Positions 1-6,951 of a stretch of 64,000 bases of DNA are shown piece by piece. Made by a program: the position numbers and the translations under genes. Under the pieces are notes generated by a model. That model was not told the origin of the DNA. It did not search any database and saw only the letters and a list, made by a program, of their open reading frames with translations. Numbering within the stretch: position 1 is the stretch's first letter; each line of letters opens with the position of its first letter. Source of the DNA: Pseudomonas putida (GTDB lineage Bacteria; Pseudomonadota; Gammaproteobacteria; Pseudomonadales; Pseudomonadaceae); NCBI RefSeq assembly GCF_003228315.1, contig NZ_CP029693.1, positions 4,391,501 to 4,455,500 of the forward strand. Direction: 5' to 3'.

Positions 1-1
1 C

Positions 2-535
2 ATGCTGTGGTTGACGATCATGACCAACGTTGTCGCGCTGTTCGTCATTCCCCTGTGGGCCAAGCTGGCCGACCGTGTCGGGCGCAGGCCGGTGTACTTG
101 TTCGGTGTGCTGGCAAGCGGCGTGATGATGTTCCCGTACCTGTGGTCGATCGAGCAGCACAACCTGCCTCTGACCTTTGTCCTGGGGATATTGATGTCGG
201 GTATCTGCTTCAGTGCGGCTAACGGAATCTGGCCGGCGTTTTTCGGCGAGATGTTCAGTACCCGGGTGCGTCTGTCGGGGATGGCCATCGGCACCCAGGT
301 CGGGTTTGCGCTCTCGGGGTTCGCACCGATCATCGCGGCCGCGTTCATGACCAGCAGCGACCGGCCATGGCTGCCCGCCGCCTGTCTGACGCTGGTGGCC
401 TGCGCCATCGCTGCGTATGCGACCTGGACGGCGCGGGAAACCTACAATGTGGAAATGGAGGACCTGGGTCGCGATGCCGTCGCCGAAAAACCACAGGCAA
501 AGCCAGGCGGCCAGTATCAAATGAGCACTGACTGA
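2..535 (+). CDS. MFS transporter, C-terminal part (metabolite:H+ symporter type)
   Basis: This is the last 177 residues of an inner-membrane major facilitator superfamily carrier; the true start lies before the window. The visible part has about five hydrophobic segments (around residues 1-18, 33-50, 58-76, 94-114 and 122-143). A cytoplasmic loop reading LADRVGRRP (residues 22-30) matches the MFS loop 8-9 signature. The hydrophilic tail after residue 145 is typical of MHS-type symporters of organic acids such as shikimate or alpha-ketoglutarate. The substrate cannot be told from this half. A TetR regulator follows 100 bp downstream on the same strand and may control it. Confidence 0.8.
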   Translation: MLWLTIMTNVVALFVIPLWAKLADRVGRRPVYLFGVLASGVMMFPYLWSIEQHNLPLTFVLGILMSGICFSAANGIWPAFFGEMFSTRVRLSGMAIGTQVGFALSGFAPIIAAAFMTSSDRPWLPAACLTLVACAIAAYATWTARETYNVEMEDLGRDAVAEKPQAKPGGQYQMSTD

Positions 536-635
536 TCGCTGGGGTGGAGGTCCGGGATCAGACCTCCACCGCCTCCGTCGACTTCGGGTATTCTGCGAGG
601 CTTCAGTCATCAGGATCTCGACCACTTTCTCGCTC

Positions 636-1286
636 ATGGCCGACTCAACCAACGAAGCAACCCAGGGCAAGCGTTCGCGCAATGCCAAGCGTTCGCAGCA
701 AACCATCCTTTTGGCAGCCCGCTCGGTATTTGCCGAGCAAGGGCTCGAAGGCGCCCGGCTGGAAGACATTGCCGAGCGTGCCGGCGTCGATAAACGCCTG
801 ATTTACTACTACTACGCCAGCAAGGAGGAACTGTTTCTTTGCGTGCTGGAAGAGGGCTACCTGGAGTTGCGCCAGGCCGAGCGTGAACTCGATCTGGAAA
901 GCCTGAAGCCAATGGACGCCATTCGCCGGCTGATCGAATTTTCGTGGCGTTACTACAACGAACACCCCGATTTCATGGCCCTGGTGAACAACGAAAACCT
1001 GCACCGCGCCCGGTACCTGGCGACCTCGGCACGATTGCCGGAGATTCGTTCATCGCTGGTGGATAGCTTGGGCAGGATTCTGGAGCAGGGGCGGGTAGAC
1101 GGGGTGTTTCGAGGCGGAGTCGATCCGGTCCAGCTGTATTTCACCCTGGTCGGCCTGACCTACTTTTATCTGGCCAACCAGCACACCCTGTCGACCATCC
1201 ATGGGCGCGATCTGGTGACACCCAAAGCGCTCAATGAGCGGTTGTCCCATGTGACGGAAGTGATATTGGGTTTTCTGGTGCGCTAA
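636..1286 (+). CDS. TetR/AcrR family transcriptional regulator
   Basis: A 216-residue one-component regulator. The N-terminal helix-turn-helix occupies about residues 15-62, with the typical sequence ARLEDIAERAGVDKRLIYYYY (helix 2, turn, recognition helix and the conserved YYYF-like motif). The rest is an all-helical ligand-binding and dimerisation domain. It lies downstream of the MFS gene and is followed by a strong hairpin terminator, so it may be co-transcribed with, or regulate, the transporter. No ligand can be inferred. The ATG at 636 is the first in frame, but no strong ribosome binding site precedes it. Confidence 0.88.
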   Translation: MADSTNEATQGKRSRNAKRSQQTILLAARSVFAEQGLEGARLEDIAERAGVDKRLIYYYYASKEELFLCVLEEGYLELRQAERELDLESLKPMDAIRRLIEFSWRYYNEHPDFMALVNNENLHRARYLATSARLPEIRSSLVDSLGRILEQGRVDGVFRGGVDPVQLYFTLVGLTYFYLANQHTLSTIHGRDLVTPKALNERLSHVTEVILGFLVR

Positions 1287-1309
1287 AGGCCGGCTTGGCG
1301 TCACTCAAC

Positions 1310-1345
1310 AAAAAGCCTCAGATCCATTGGGTCTGAGGCTTTTTC
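1310..1345. terminator. Intrinsic terminator after the TetR gene
   Basis: A 9-bp perfect stem (AGCCTCAGA at 1314-1322 paired with 1332-1340) is flanked by A-rich sequence on the left and four T residues on the right. It can work for the TetR gene on the + strand and could also act in reverse. Confidence 0.85.
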
Positions 1346-1492
1346 GTTTCTGTCATATGGCATGGCGTCGCTTCGCGTATAGAAAAACAAACAAACCTGT
1401 TCAATATCTTATTCAAGCGGTCGATACAGTGCCGAAGCTATTGATATAGCTCGTGCCAATCACCAATAACGCCTTCGTGGACACGACCCGTT

Positions 1493-3382
1493 ATGAATAA
1501 AAACCTCCGATTCAGCCACAAGATCCTGCTCGCGGCGTCGCTGATCGTGGTAGCCGCCTTCACGCTATTCACGTTGTACAACGACTACCTGCAGCGCAAC
1601 GCCATCCGCAAGGATCTGGAAAACAACCTCCATGAAATGGGCGAAGTCACGGCGGCCAACATCAAGAACTGGTTTGACGGTCGCACCTTGCTGATCGAAA
1701 ACCTGGCGCAAAACGCGGCGTTGAACCCGGAGATGGCCAGCATCACCACGTTGATGGCACAGAAAACCCTGGTATCGAGCTTCCCCAGCACCTACGTCGC
1801 GACCGCCAAAGGCGAATTCGCCATCCTGCCTGATGCGAAGATGCCCGACGGTTACGATGCGCGCACTCGCCCCTGGTACAAGCTGGCCGAGGCCAGCAGT
1901 AACCTCGCCATGACCGAGCCGTACGTCGAAATGGCCACCAACACGCTGGTGGTCTCGATGGTCGCCGCTATCCGCAAGTCAGGGCAGACCGTCGGGGTGA
2001 TTGGCGGTGACGTGAGTTTCGGTGCGCTGGTCGACATCATCAACAAGCTGGATCTGGGCGGAGCGGGTTACGCGTTCATGGTCAGCTCCGATGGCAAGGT
2101 GCTGGTCCACCCCGACAAAAACATGCAGATGAAGAGCCTGAGTGATCTGTTCCCGCAGGGTACGCCACGGATCAACAGCGAGCTGACTGAAGTCCAGGCC
2201 AATGGCCAGACCCGCCTCGTTACTTTCGCCCCGATCAAGGGCCTGCCTTCGGTGAACTGGTACATCGGCCTGTCCATCGACAAGGACAAGGCTTTCTCCA
2301 GACTCAGCGAATTCCGTTCTTCGGCGGTGGTAGCCACAGTGTTCGCCGTGGTCTTCATCATTGCCCTGCTGGGCATGTTGATTCGCCTGCTGCTGCAACC
2401 ACTGCAGGCCATGAGCCGCGCCATGGAAGATATCGCCGAAGGTGAGGGTGATCTGACCAAGCGCCTGGCCATTCATACCCAGGATGAGTTCGGCATTCTC
2501 GGCAACGCCTTCAACCGCTTCGTGGAACGTATTCATACCTCTATCCGCGAAGTGTCGTCGGCCACCGAGCAGGTCAACGAAGTTGCCCTGCGTGTGGTGA
2601 GCGCCTCGAACTCGTCGATGGTCAATTCCGACGAGCAGTCCAATCGCACCAACAGCGTTGCCGCCGCGATCAATCAACTGGGAGCCGCCGCTCAGGAAAT
2701 CGCACACAACGCCGCGCAGGCTTCACAACAGGCCAGCTCCGCCCGCCACCTGGCCGAAGAAGGCCAGCAAGTGGTCGATCGCAGCATCCAGGCAATGAAC
2801 CGCCTGTCGGACCTGATCGTCACCTCCAGTTCGCACATCGAAACGCTGAACAGCAAGACGGTGAACATCGGTCAGATCCTCGAAGTGATCACCAGCATCT
2901 CCCAGCAAACCAACTTGCTGGCGCTCAACGCTGCCATCGAAGCGGCGCGTGCCGGCGAGGCAGGGCGTGGTTTTGCCGTGGTCGCCGACGAAGTGCGCAA
3001 CCTGGCCCATCGCACCCAGGAATCGGCGCAGCAAGTGCAGAACATGATCGAGGAACTGCAAATCGGCGCCCGCGAATCGGTCAACACCATGGGCGAAAGC
3101 CAGCGCCACAGCCAGGACAGCGTGTCGATCGCCAACCAGGCGGGCGAACGCCTGGGCAGCGTGACCCAGCGTATCGGCGAAATCGACGGCATGAACCAGT
3201 CGGTGGCTACCGCCACGGAAGAGCAGACCGCCGTGGTTGACTCGATCAACATGGACATTAACGAGATCAACATGCTGAACCAGGAAGGCCTGGAGAACCT
3301 GCAGTCCACTTTGCGTGCCTGCTCGGATCTGGAACAGCAGGCCAGCCGCTTGAAGCAATTGGTGGGCAGCTTCCGGATCTGA
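1493..3382 (+). CDS. Methyl-accepting chemotaxis protein, PctA-like amino-acid receptor
   Basis: A 629-residue transmembrane chemoreceptor, the same length as the PctA/PctB amino-acid receptors of Pseudomonas. Order: membrane helix about 12-30, periplasmic double-Cache domain about 35-275, second membrane helix about 278-300, HAMP about 300-352, then the cytoplasmic signalling hairpin. The highly conserved hairpin tip is at LLALNAAIEAARAGEAGRGF. The ligand-pocket residues Y121, R126, W128, Y129, Y144 and D173 fall at the positions used by the dCache_1AA amino-acid motif; PctA Asp146 is Glu here. There is no C-terminal CheR-docking pentapeptide. It should signal through CheW/CheA. The last 116 bp are overlapped antisense by the abiF frame. 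Confidence 0.92.
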   Translation: MNKNLRFSHKILLAASLIVVAAFTLFTLYNDYLQRNAIRKDLENNLHEMGEVTAANIKNWFDGRTLLIENLAQNAALNPEMASITTLMAQKTLVSSFPSTYVATAKGEFAILPDAKMPDGYDARTRPWYKLAEASSNLAMTEPYVEMATNTLVVSMVAAIRKSGQTVGVIGGDVSFGALVDIINKLDLGGAGYAFMVSSDGKVLVHPDKNMQMKSLSDLFPQGTPRINSELTEVQANGQTRLVTFAPIKGLPSVNWYIGLSIDKDKAFSRLSEFRSSAVVATVFAVVFIIALLGMLIRLLLQPLQAMSRAMEDIAEGEGDLTKRLAIHTQDEFGILGNAFNRFVERIHTSIREVSSATEQVNEVALRVVSASNSSMVNSDEQSNRTNSVAAAINQLGAAAQEIAHNAAQASQQASSARHLAEEGQQVVDRSIQAMNRLSDLIVTSSSHIETLNSKTVNIGQILEVITSISQQTNLLALNAAIEAARAGEAGRGFAVVADEVRNLAHRTQESAQQVQNMIEELQIGARESVNTMGESQRHSQDSVSIANQAGERLGSVTQRIGEIDGMNQSVATATEEQTAVVDSINMDINEINMLNQEGLENLQSTLRACSDLEQQASRLKQLVGSFRI

Positions 3383-4580
3383 CGGGGGCCAGTGGCAACA
3401 AAAAAGCCCCGAACCTTGCGGTCCGGGGCTTTCTCGTTCTTGCGTATGGCGGGGTGATTGACGAGGTGTCCCCAGCCTTTATAATCGCCAGCAACACGGC
3501 CCCTGTCGGTTGATGCGCTTCGGCGCAGAGATTGCTCAGGGGTTTTTTATTGCCTGAAACTTTCTGTTTACCAGTCGCGTTTCTGCCAGTCTTGGTCGAT
3601 TCCCATCCCATCCCGTCTAGTCTGAGACCCAGATGCGCTAGATTGGGAAAATCGTTCTCCAGCAATGCCTTCATGCGCTTTCCCCAACTCGACGATGGGT
3701 TAATAACCTTCATCAGGTGCTGGGTGATGCACAAAAGCATGAAGGGGCGAGCGCGACGATGTGGGTCATCATGGAAAGCTGAAAACGCTGGCGTCTGCTC
3801 CTTGGGTGGCAGCTTCGGCTGATCAACGATATTTCGGTTCCACAGACGACTATGATGGGCGCAGACATTCCTCAGGTAATTCAGGCTGCGCAGCCAACTC
3901 GCGAAAATTCTGCCGTTGCTGATGCCATATTCCTGCGAAATAGCATCCTGATCAGCCTCAGTCATGCCGGCGTAAAGCATCGAAAGCGTGCCGAAATCCC
4001 AAACCTCACACGCCACCCAGACCGCCAATGGAAGGCCGTACTTTTCCTTGTTGTGGCGAATAAAGTCTTCGTTCGAGCGATTGATCAACGCGGCGTGTTT
4101 ACCAAGCCAGACATGGTGTTTGGTCAGGCCGGTTTGCCCATCCAGCTGGGTGGAGAAGCTTTCATGGAACAACTCCGGTCGTAAGTAAGCAAACTTTTCG
4201 TGTTTGCCCAGCCCGTGCGAAATATCTACCCGTAAAGCGATTTCAATGCGCTCCAGGGCATCCATGACCAACAGCCGCAACTTTTTATCGAAGACGTACA
4301 GATCGACTGCATTCTGGAAAGTCGTACCAGGCTTGAAGTTGTCGAGCGGAATGCGAGTAGGCTTGGTCTTGGTGGGTCTCTTTGCGCCCTGCCGAATGAC
4401 GGGACAGCAGAGTTCGGTACGCTCGCGAAAGGCAAACCAGTAACCGCTGAGGCGGTAGTATCCGATACGTTCCAGAAACTCCAGCGCTTTAGGCGGATCA
4501 GTCACAGCCATCCCTCGAGCCATCAGCAACTCAAGCTGCTTTTGATAGCTTTGCCACGGTTTTGGATAGCCTTGCGTCAT
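3267..4580 (-). CDS. abiF: AbiF/AbiD (Abi_2) family HEPN ribonuclease, putative abortive-infection toxin
   Basis: Abi_2 protein whose core spans about residues 8-330. The N-terminal signature FLERIGYYRLSGYWFAF is at residues 35-51. A HEPN-type R-x4-H motif, RNVCAH, is at 237-242 within LNYLRNVCAHHSRLWN. A second R-x4-H, RVDISH, is at 117-122. The family includes phage-exclusion toxins, and HEPN folds act as RNases. I chose the ATG at 4580; the frame is open further upstream but lacks family similarity there. Normal family length is about 300-350 residues. Here the frame stays open to 437 residues. The extra tail is encoded by antisense of the small RNA, the left repeat and the chemoreceptor 3' end, so the true C-terminus is uncertain. 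A hairpin (4594-4610) lies just upstream of the start. Confidence 0.78.
   Translation of the reverse strand: MTQGYPKPWQSYQKQLELLMARGMAVTDPPKALEFLERIGYYRLSGYWFAFRERTELCCPVIRQGAKRPTKTKPTRIPLDNFKPGTTFQNAVDLYVFDKKLRLLVMDALERIEIALRVDISHGLGKHEKFAYLRPELFHESFSTQLDGQTGLTKHHVWLGKHAALINRSNEDFIRHNKEKYGLPLAVWVACEVWDFGTLSMLYAGMTEADQDAISQEYGISNGRIFASWLRSLNYLRNVCAHHSRLWNRNIVDQPKLPPKEQTPAFSAFHDDPHRRARPFMLLCITQHLMKVINPSSSWGKRMKALLENDFPNLAHLGLRLDGMGWESTKTGRNATGKQKVSGNKKPLSNLCAEAHQPTGAVLLAIIKAGDTSSITPPYARTRKPRTARFGAFLLPLAPVRSGSCPPIASSGWPAVPDPSRHAKWTAGSPGLPGSAC
3398..3451. repeat. Left 54-bp direct repeat of the AbiF islet (att-like)
   Basis: This 54-bp sequence recurs at 4850-4903 with one mismatch (C3439 versus T4891). 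The right copy holds the transcription terminator of tRNA-Arg and ends with the last five bases of the tRNA gene. The left copy lies just after the chemoreceptor gene. The 1,398 bp between the copies carry abiF and the small RNA. Removing one repeat plus the insert would leave an uninterrupted chemoreceptor-terminator-tRNA order, as expected for an integrated element. Confidence 0.85.
3400..3432 (-). terminator. Terminator copy inside the left repeat
   Basis: An 11-bp stem with one mismatch (3405-3415 with 3420-3430) and a 4-base loop. On the - strand the hairpin is followed by six T residues (complement of 3400-3405), so it should stop - strand transcripts, including the abiF message, before the abiF stop codon. 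On the + strand the T-rich tail is weaker (TTCTCGTTCTT), but it is also the natural end of the chemoreceptor transcript. Confidence 0.8.
3458..3485 (+). promoter_or_regulatory. Near-consensus sigma-70 promoter for the small RNA
   Basis: TTGACG at 3458-3463 and a perfect TATAAT at 3480-3485 are separated by 16 bp. It points away from the chemoreceptor gene and towards a structured 60-nt segment ending in six T residues. It is among the best promoter matches I found in the window and does not precede any protein-coding gene on that strand. Confidence 0.8.
3491..3551 (+). ncRNA. Putative AbiF-associated small structured RNA (candidate RNA antitoxin)
   Basis: Predicted transcript of about 55-60 nt starting a few bases after the TATAAT box. 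A 6-bp stem CCCCTG (3500-3505) / CAGGGG (3537-3542) runs directly into TTTTTT (3543-3548), giving an intrinsic terminator. Inside it is a perfect TGCGC-TTCG-GCGCA tetraloop hairpin (3514-3527). The 5' bases GCAA (3491-3494) can pair with TTGC (3532-3535), crossing the main stem and forming a pseudoknot. It is convergent to abiF and fully complementary to the abiF frame's 3' region. Family knowledge: AbiF/Abi_2 genes are known, as I recall, to occur with a conserved structured RNA acting as antitoxin. The assignment here is by position and structure only. Confidence 0.7.
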
Positions 4581-4593
4581 CCGTGCATCCCCC

Positions 4594-4610
4594 GGCCACC
4601 CTTGGCGGCC
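4594..4610 (-). promoter_or_regulatory. Hairpin in the abiF 5' leader
   Basis: On the abiF message GGCCGCC-AAG-GGUGGCC forms a 7-bp stem (one G-U pair) 14 bases before the ATG at 4580, close enough to mask the translation start. No strong Shine-Dalgarno is visible there, which suggests poor or regulated translation. Confidence 0.4.
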
Positions 4611-4849
4611 TTTCCTTTTATTGGTTTCAAGTCGACTGCCCGAAGCGTTGGAGCGACTTTTTTCCTCCAGCGGGTTCGAATCAAATTCGATGGGGGTTAC
4701 AAAGGCAAGTAGATAAGCTTCAGCGGAACCAGTCGTTTGGTTTCCGAATCCGTCCGGCGATGCGGTGATGTCTTTCCCGCGCTCCGGGCCAGCAGGGGAG
4801 ACTTGAGGCTTGTAGCCCTGGCCCGCAAGATCCCGGCCGAACTCAGAGC

Positions 4850-4903
4850 ACAAAAAAGCCCCGAACCTTGCGGTCCGGGGCTTTCTCGTTTTTGCGTATG
4901 GCG
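4850..4903. repeat. Right 54-bp direct repeat of the AbiF islet, overlapping the tRNA-Arg 3' end
   Basis: Copy of 3398-3451 with one mismatch. It contains the tRNA terminator (stem 4857-4867 / 4872-4882, six T residues on the - strand) and the last five bases of tRNA-Arg. tRNA 3' ends and their terminators are typical integration sites. No integrase gene is present between the repeats. Confidence 0.85.
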
Positions 4904-4975
4904 CACCAGGCGGGATTCGAACCCACGACCCCTGCCTTCGGAGGGCAGTACTCTATCCAGCTGAGCTACTGGTGC
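4899..4975 (-). tRNA. tRNA-Arg (anticodon CCG)
   Basis: A 77-base gene with encoded CCA. The acceptor stem GCACCAG/CTGGTGC pairs fully; the D-arm GCTCAGCTGGATAGAGT, anticodon stem CTGCC/GGCAG with loop CTCCGAA, and T-loop GGTTCGAATCC are all intact. The anticodon CCG reads CGG arginine codons. It is followed by its hairpin terminator inside the right repeat of the AbiF islet. Confidence 0.97.
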
Positions 4976-5323
4976 AGCGGGCGCCATGATACTCATATGC
5001 ATGGCAGGCGTCCATGCTGCTGAATCGCTTGCGTTTTTTTAAAGCTGTAACGCGTGCCTGCTACGTTGATCAGAAAAACGCAGCAAAAAAGCGCTTTTCG
5101 TTCTTTTTTTTGAACGCCCTATTGTCCTTTACCCCCTTTGATCCTAGGATTCGTTTGAGATTTCAAACGCTCTTGTCTGGGTGCTGAACCGCACGAATCC
5201 AATACGTGCGCTATTTATGTGCTTCAGCCCGGTGAATGATTTCCCTGACGGCAGCCTTAGAAGGCGCCTTTCGACAATCACAAAATTGCTCCGCCCCGTG
5301 CGGTGCTGTTAAGGAAAGCCGAC
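4976..5323. promoter_or_regulatory. Intergenic region between tRNA-Arg and gabD
   Basis: This 348-bp region must hold the divergent promoters of tRNA-Arg (- strand) and gabD (+ strand). It contains a perfect inverted repeat CGTTTGA-N4-TCAAACG (5152-5169), a plausible operator for a gab regulator, and the small palindrome GTTC-T8-GAAC around 5100-5115. I saw no open frame with a convincing start. Confidence 0.45.
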
Positions 5324-6766
5324 ATGCAGCTTAAAGATACCCAGTTGTTCCGCCAGCAAGCCTTCGTCAATGGCGCTTGGGTCGATGCGGACAATGGTCT
5401 GACCATCAAGGTCAACAACCCGGCAACGGGCGAAATTCTGGGCTCCGTGCCGAAAATGGGCGCTGCCGAAACCCGCCGTGCCATTGAAGCTGCTGATAAA
5501 GCGCTGCCGGCCTGGCGTGCACTGACCGCCAAAGAGCGTGCGGGCAAACTGCGTCGCTGGTTCGAACTGATGATCGAGAACCAGGAAGACCTGGCTCGCC
5601 TGATGACCCTGGAACAAGGCAAGCCACTGGCCGAAGCCAAGGGCGAAATCGTTTACGCCGCTTCCTTCATCGAGTGGTTCGCCGAAGAAGCCAAGCGCAT
5701 CTACGGTGACGTGATTCCTGGCCACCAGCCTGACAAGCGCCTGATCGTGATCAAGCAGCCAATCGGCGTGACCGCAGCGATCACTCCGTGGAACTTCCCT
5801 GCCGCGATGATCACCCGTAAAGCCGGCCCGGCCCTGGCCGCCGGTTGCACCATGGTGCTCAAGCCTGCTTCGCAAACCCCGTTCTCCGCTCTGGCCCTGG
5901 CTGAGCTGGCTCAGCGTGCCGGTATCCCGGCTGGCGTGTTCAGCGTTGTCACCGGCAGCGCCGGCGACATCGGTACCGAGCTGACCAGCAACCCGATCGT
6001 TCGCAAGCTGTCCTTCACCGGTTCGACCGAAATCGGTCGTCAACTGATGGCCGAATGCGCCAAGGACATCAAGAAAGTCTCCCTGGAACTGGGCGGCAAC
6101 GCGCCGTTCATCGTGTTCGACGACGCGGACCTGGATAAGGCCGTCGAAGGCGCGATCATTTCCAAGTACCGCAACAACGGCCAGACCTGCGTTTGCGCCA
6201 ACCGCCTGTACATCCAGGACGGTGTCTACGACGCGTTCGCCGAGAAGCTGAAAGTGGCCGTGGCCAAGCTGAAGATCGGTAACGGTCTGGAAGAAGGCAC
6301 CACCACTGGCCCGCTGATCGACGAAAAAGCCGTGGCCAAGGTGCAAGAGCACATCGCCGACGCCCTGAGCAAAGGCGCGACCGTACTGGCCGGTGGCAAG
6401 CCGATGGAAGGCAACTTCTTCGAGCCGACCATCCTGACCAACGTTCCGAGCAACGCTGCCGTGGCCAAGGAAGAAACCTTCGGTCCACTGGCGCCGCTGT
6501 TCCGCTTCAAAGACGAAGCCGAAGTGATCGCGATGTCCAACGACACCGAGTTCGGTCTGGCCTCGTACTTCTACGCTCGTGACCTGGGCCGTGTGTTCCG
6601 TGTGGCTGAAGCCCTGGAATACGGCATGGTCGGCGTCAACACCGGTCTGATCTCCAACGAAGTCGCGCCTTTCGGCGGCATCAAGGCTTCGGGCCTGGGC
6701 CGTGAAGGCTCCAAGTACGGCATCGAAGATTACCTGGAAATCAAATACCTCTGCCTGGGCATCTAA
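5324..6766 (+). CDS. gabD: NADP-dependent succinate-semialdehyde dehydrogenase
   Basis: A 480-residue cytosolic aldehyde dehydrogenase that oxidises succinate semialdehyde to succinate, the last step of GABA degradation. The catalytic cysteine is C289 in GQTCVC and the general base is E255 in SLELGGN, matching E. coli GabD. ITPWNFPAAMI and the glycine motif FTGSTEIG mark the cofactor site. I chose the ATG at 5324 because AAGGAAA lies seven bases upstream and the first residues (MQLKDTQLF) are typical. gabT follows 185 bp downstream, giving a gabDT unit feeding the TCA cycle. Confidence 0.97.
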   Translation: MQLKDTQLFRQQAFVNGAWVDADNGLTIKVNNPATGEILGSVPKMGAAETRRAIEAADKALPAWRALTAKERAGKLRRWFELMIENQEDLARLMTLEQGKPLAEAKGEIVYAASFIEWFAEEAKRIYGDVIPGHQPDKRLIVIKQPIGVTAAITPWNFPAAMITRKAGPALAAGCTMVLKPASQTPFSALALAELAQRAGIPAGVFSVVTGSAGDIGTELTSNPIVRKLSFTGSTEIGRQLMAECAKDIKKVSLELGGNAPFIVFDDADLDKAVEGAIISKYRNNGQTCVCANRLYIQDGVYDAFAEKLKVAVAKLKIGNGLEEGTTTGPLIDEKAVAKVQEHIADALSKGATVLAGGKPMEGNFFEPTILTNVPSNAAVAKEETFGPLAPLFRFKDEAEVIAMSNDTEFGLASYFYARDLGRVFRVAEALEYGMVGVNTGLISNEVAPFGGIKASGLGREGSKYGIEDYLEIKYLCLGI

Positions 6767-6951
6767 GCTCCCGGCAAGGCATTGCTTCAAACGCAAAGGG
6801 CACGAGAGCGCTGACCCTTTGCGTGCTTCAAACGGAATTTTCTCGGTGGCCGGGAACGCTGTGGCAGTCGATCATCGCATGCTGCCGCTGTTGTTCCCCG
6901 CCGCTTAATCCTTGAACCACGCCGACCGATGAGCGGCGAATGAGGAATGTA

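Noticed and set aside
4672..4682. GGGTTCGAATC, a tRNA T-loop-like sequence upstream of abiF
   Set aside because: No complementary T-stem, anticodon arm or acceptor stem surrounds it, so it is a chance match or at most a remnant.
4581..4853. Upstream in-frame extension of abiF to 4853
   Set aside because: The extra 91 residues show no family similarity, lie over the tRNA terminator repeat and lack a ribosome binding site. The Abi_2 family start fits the ATG at 4580.
5309..6796. Long frame antisense to gabD
   Set aside because: It arises from third-position GC bias. gabD has all catalytic residues in place.
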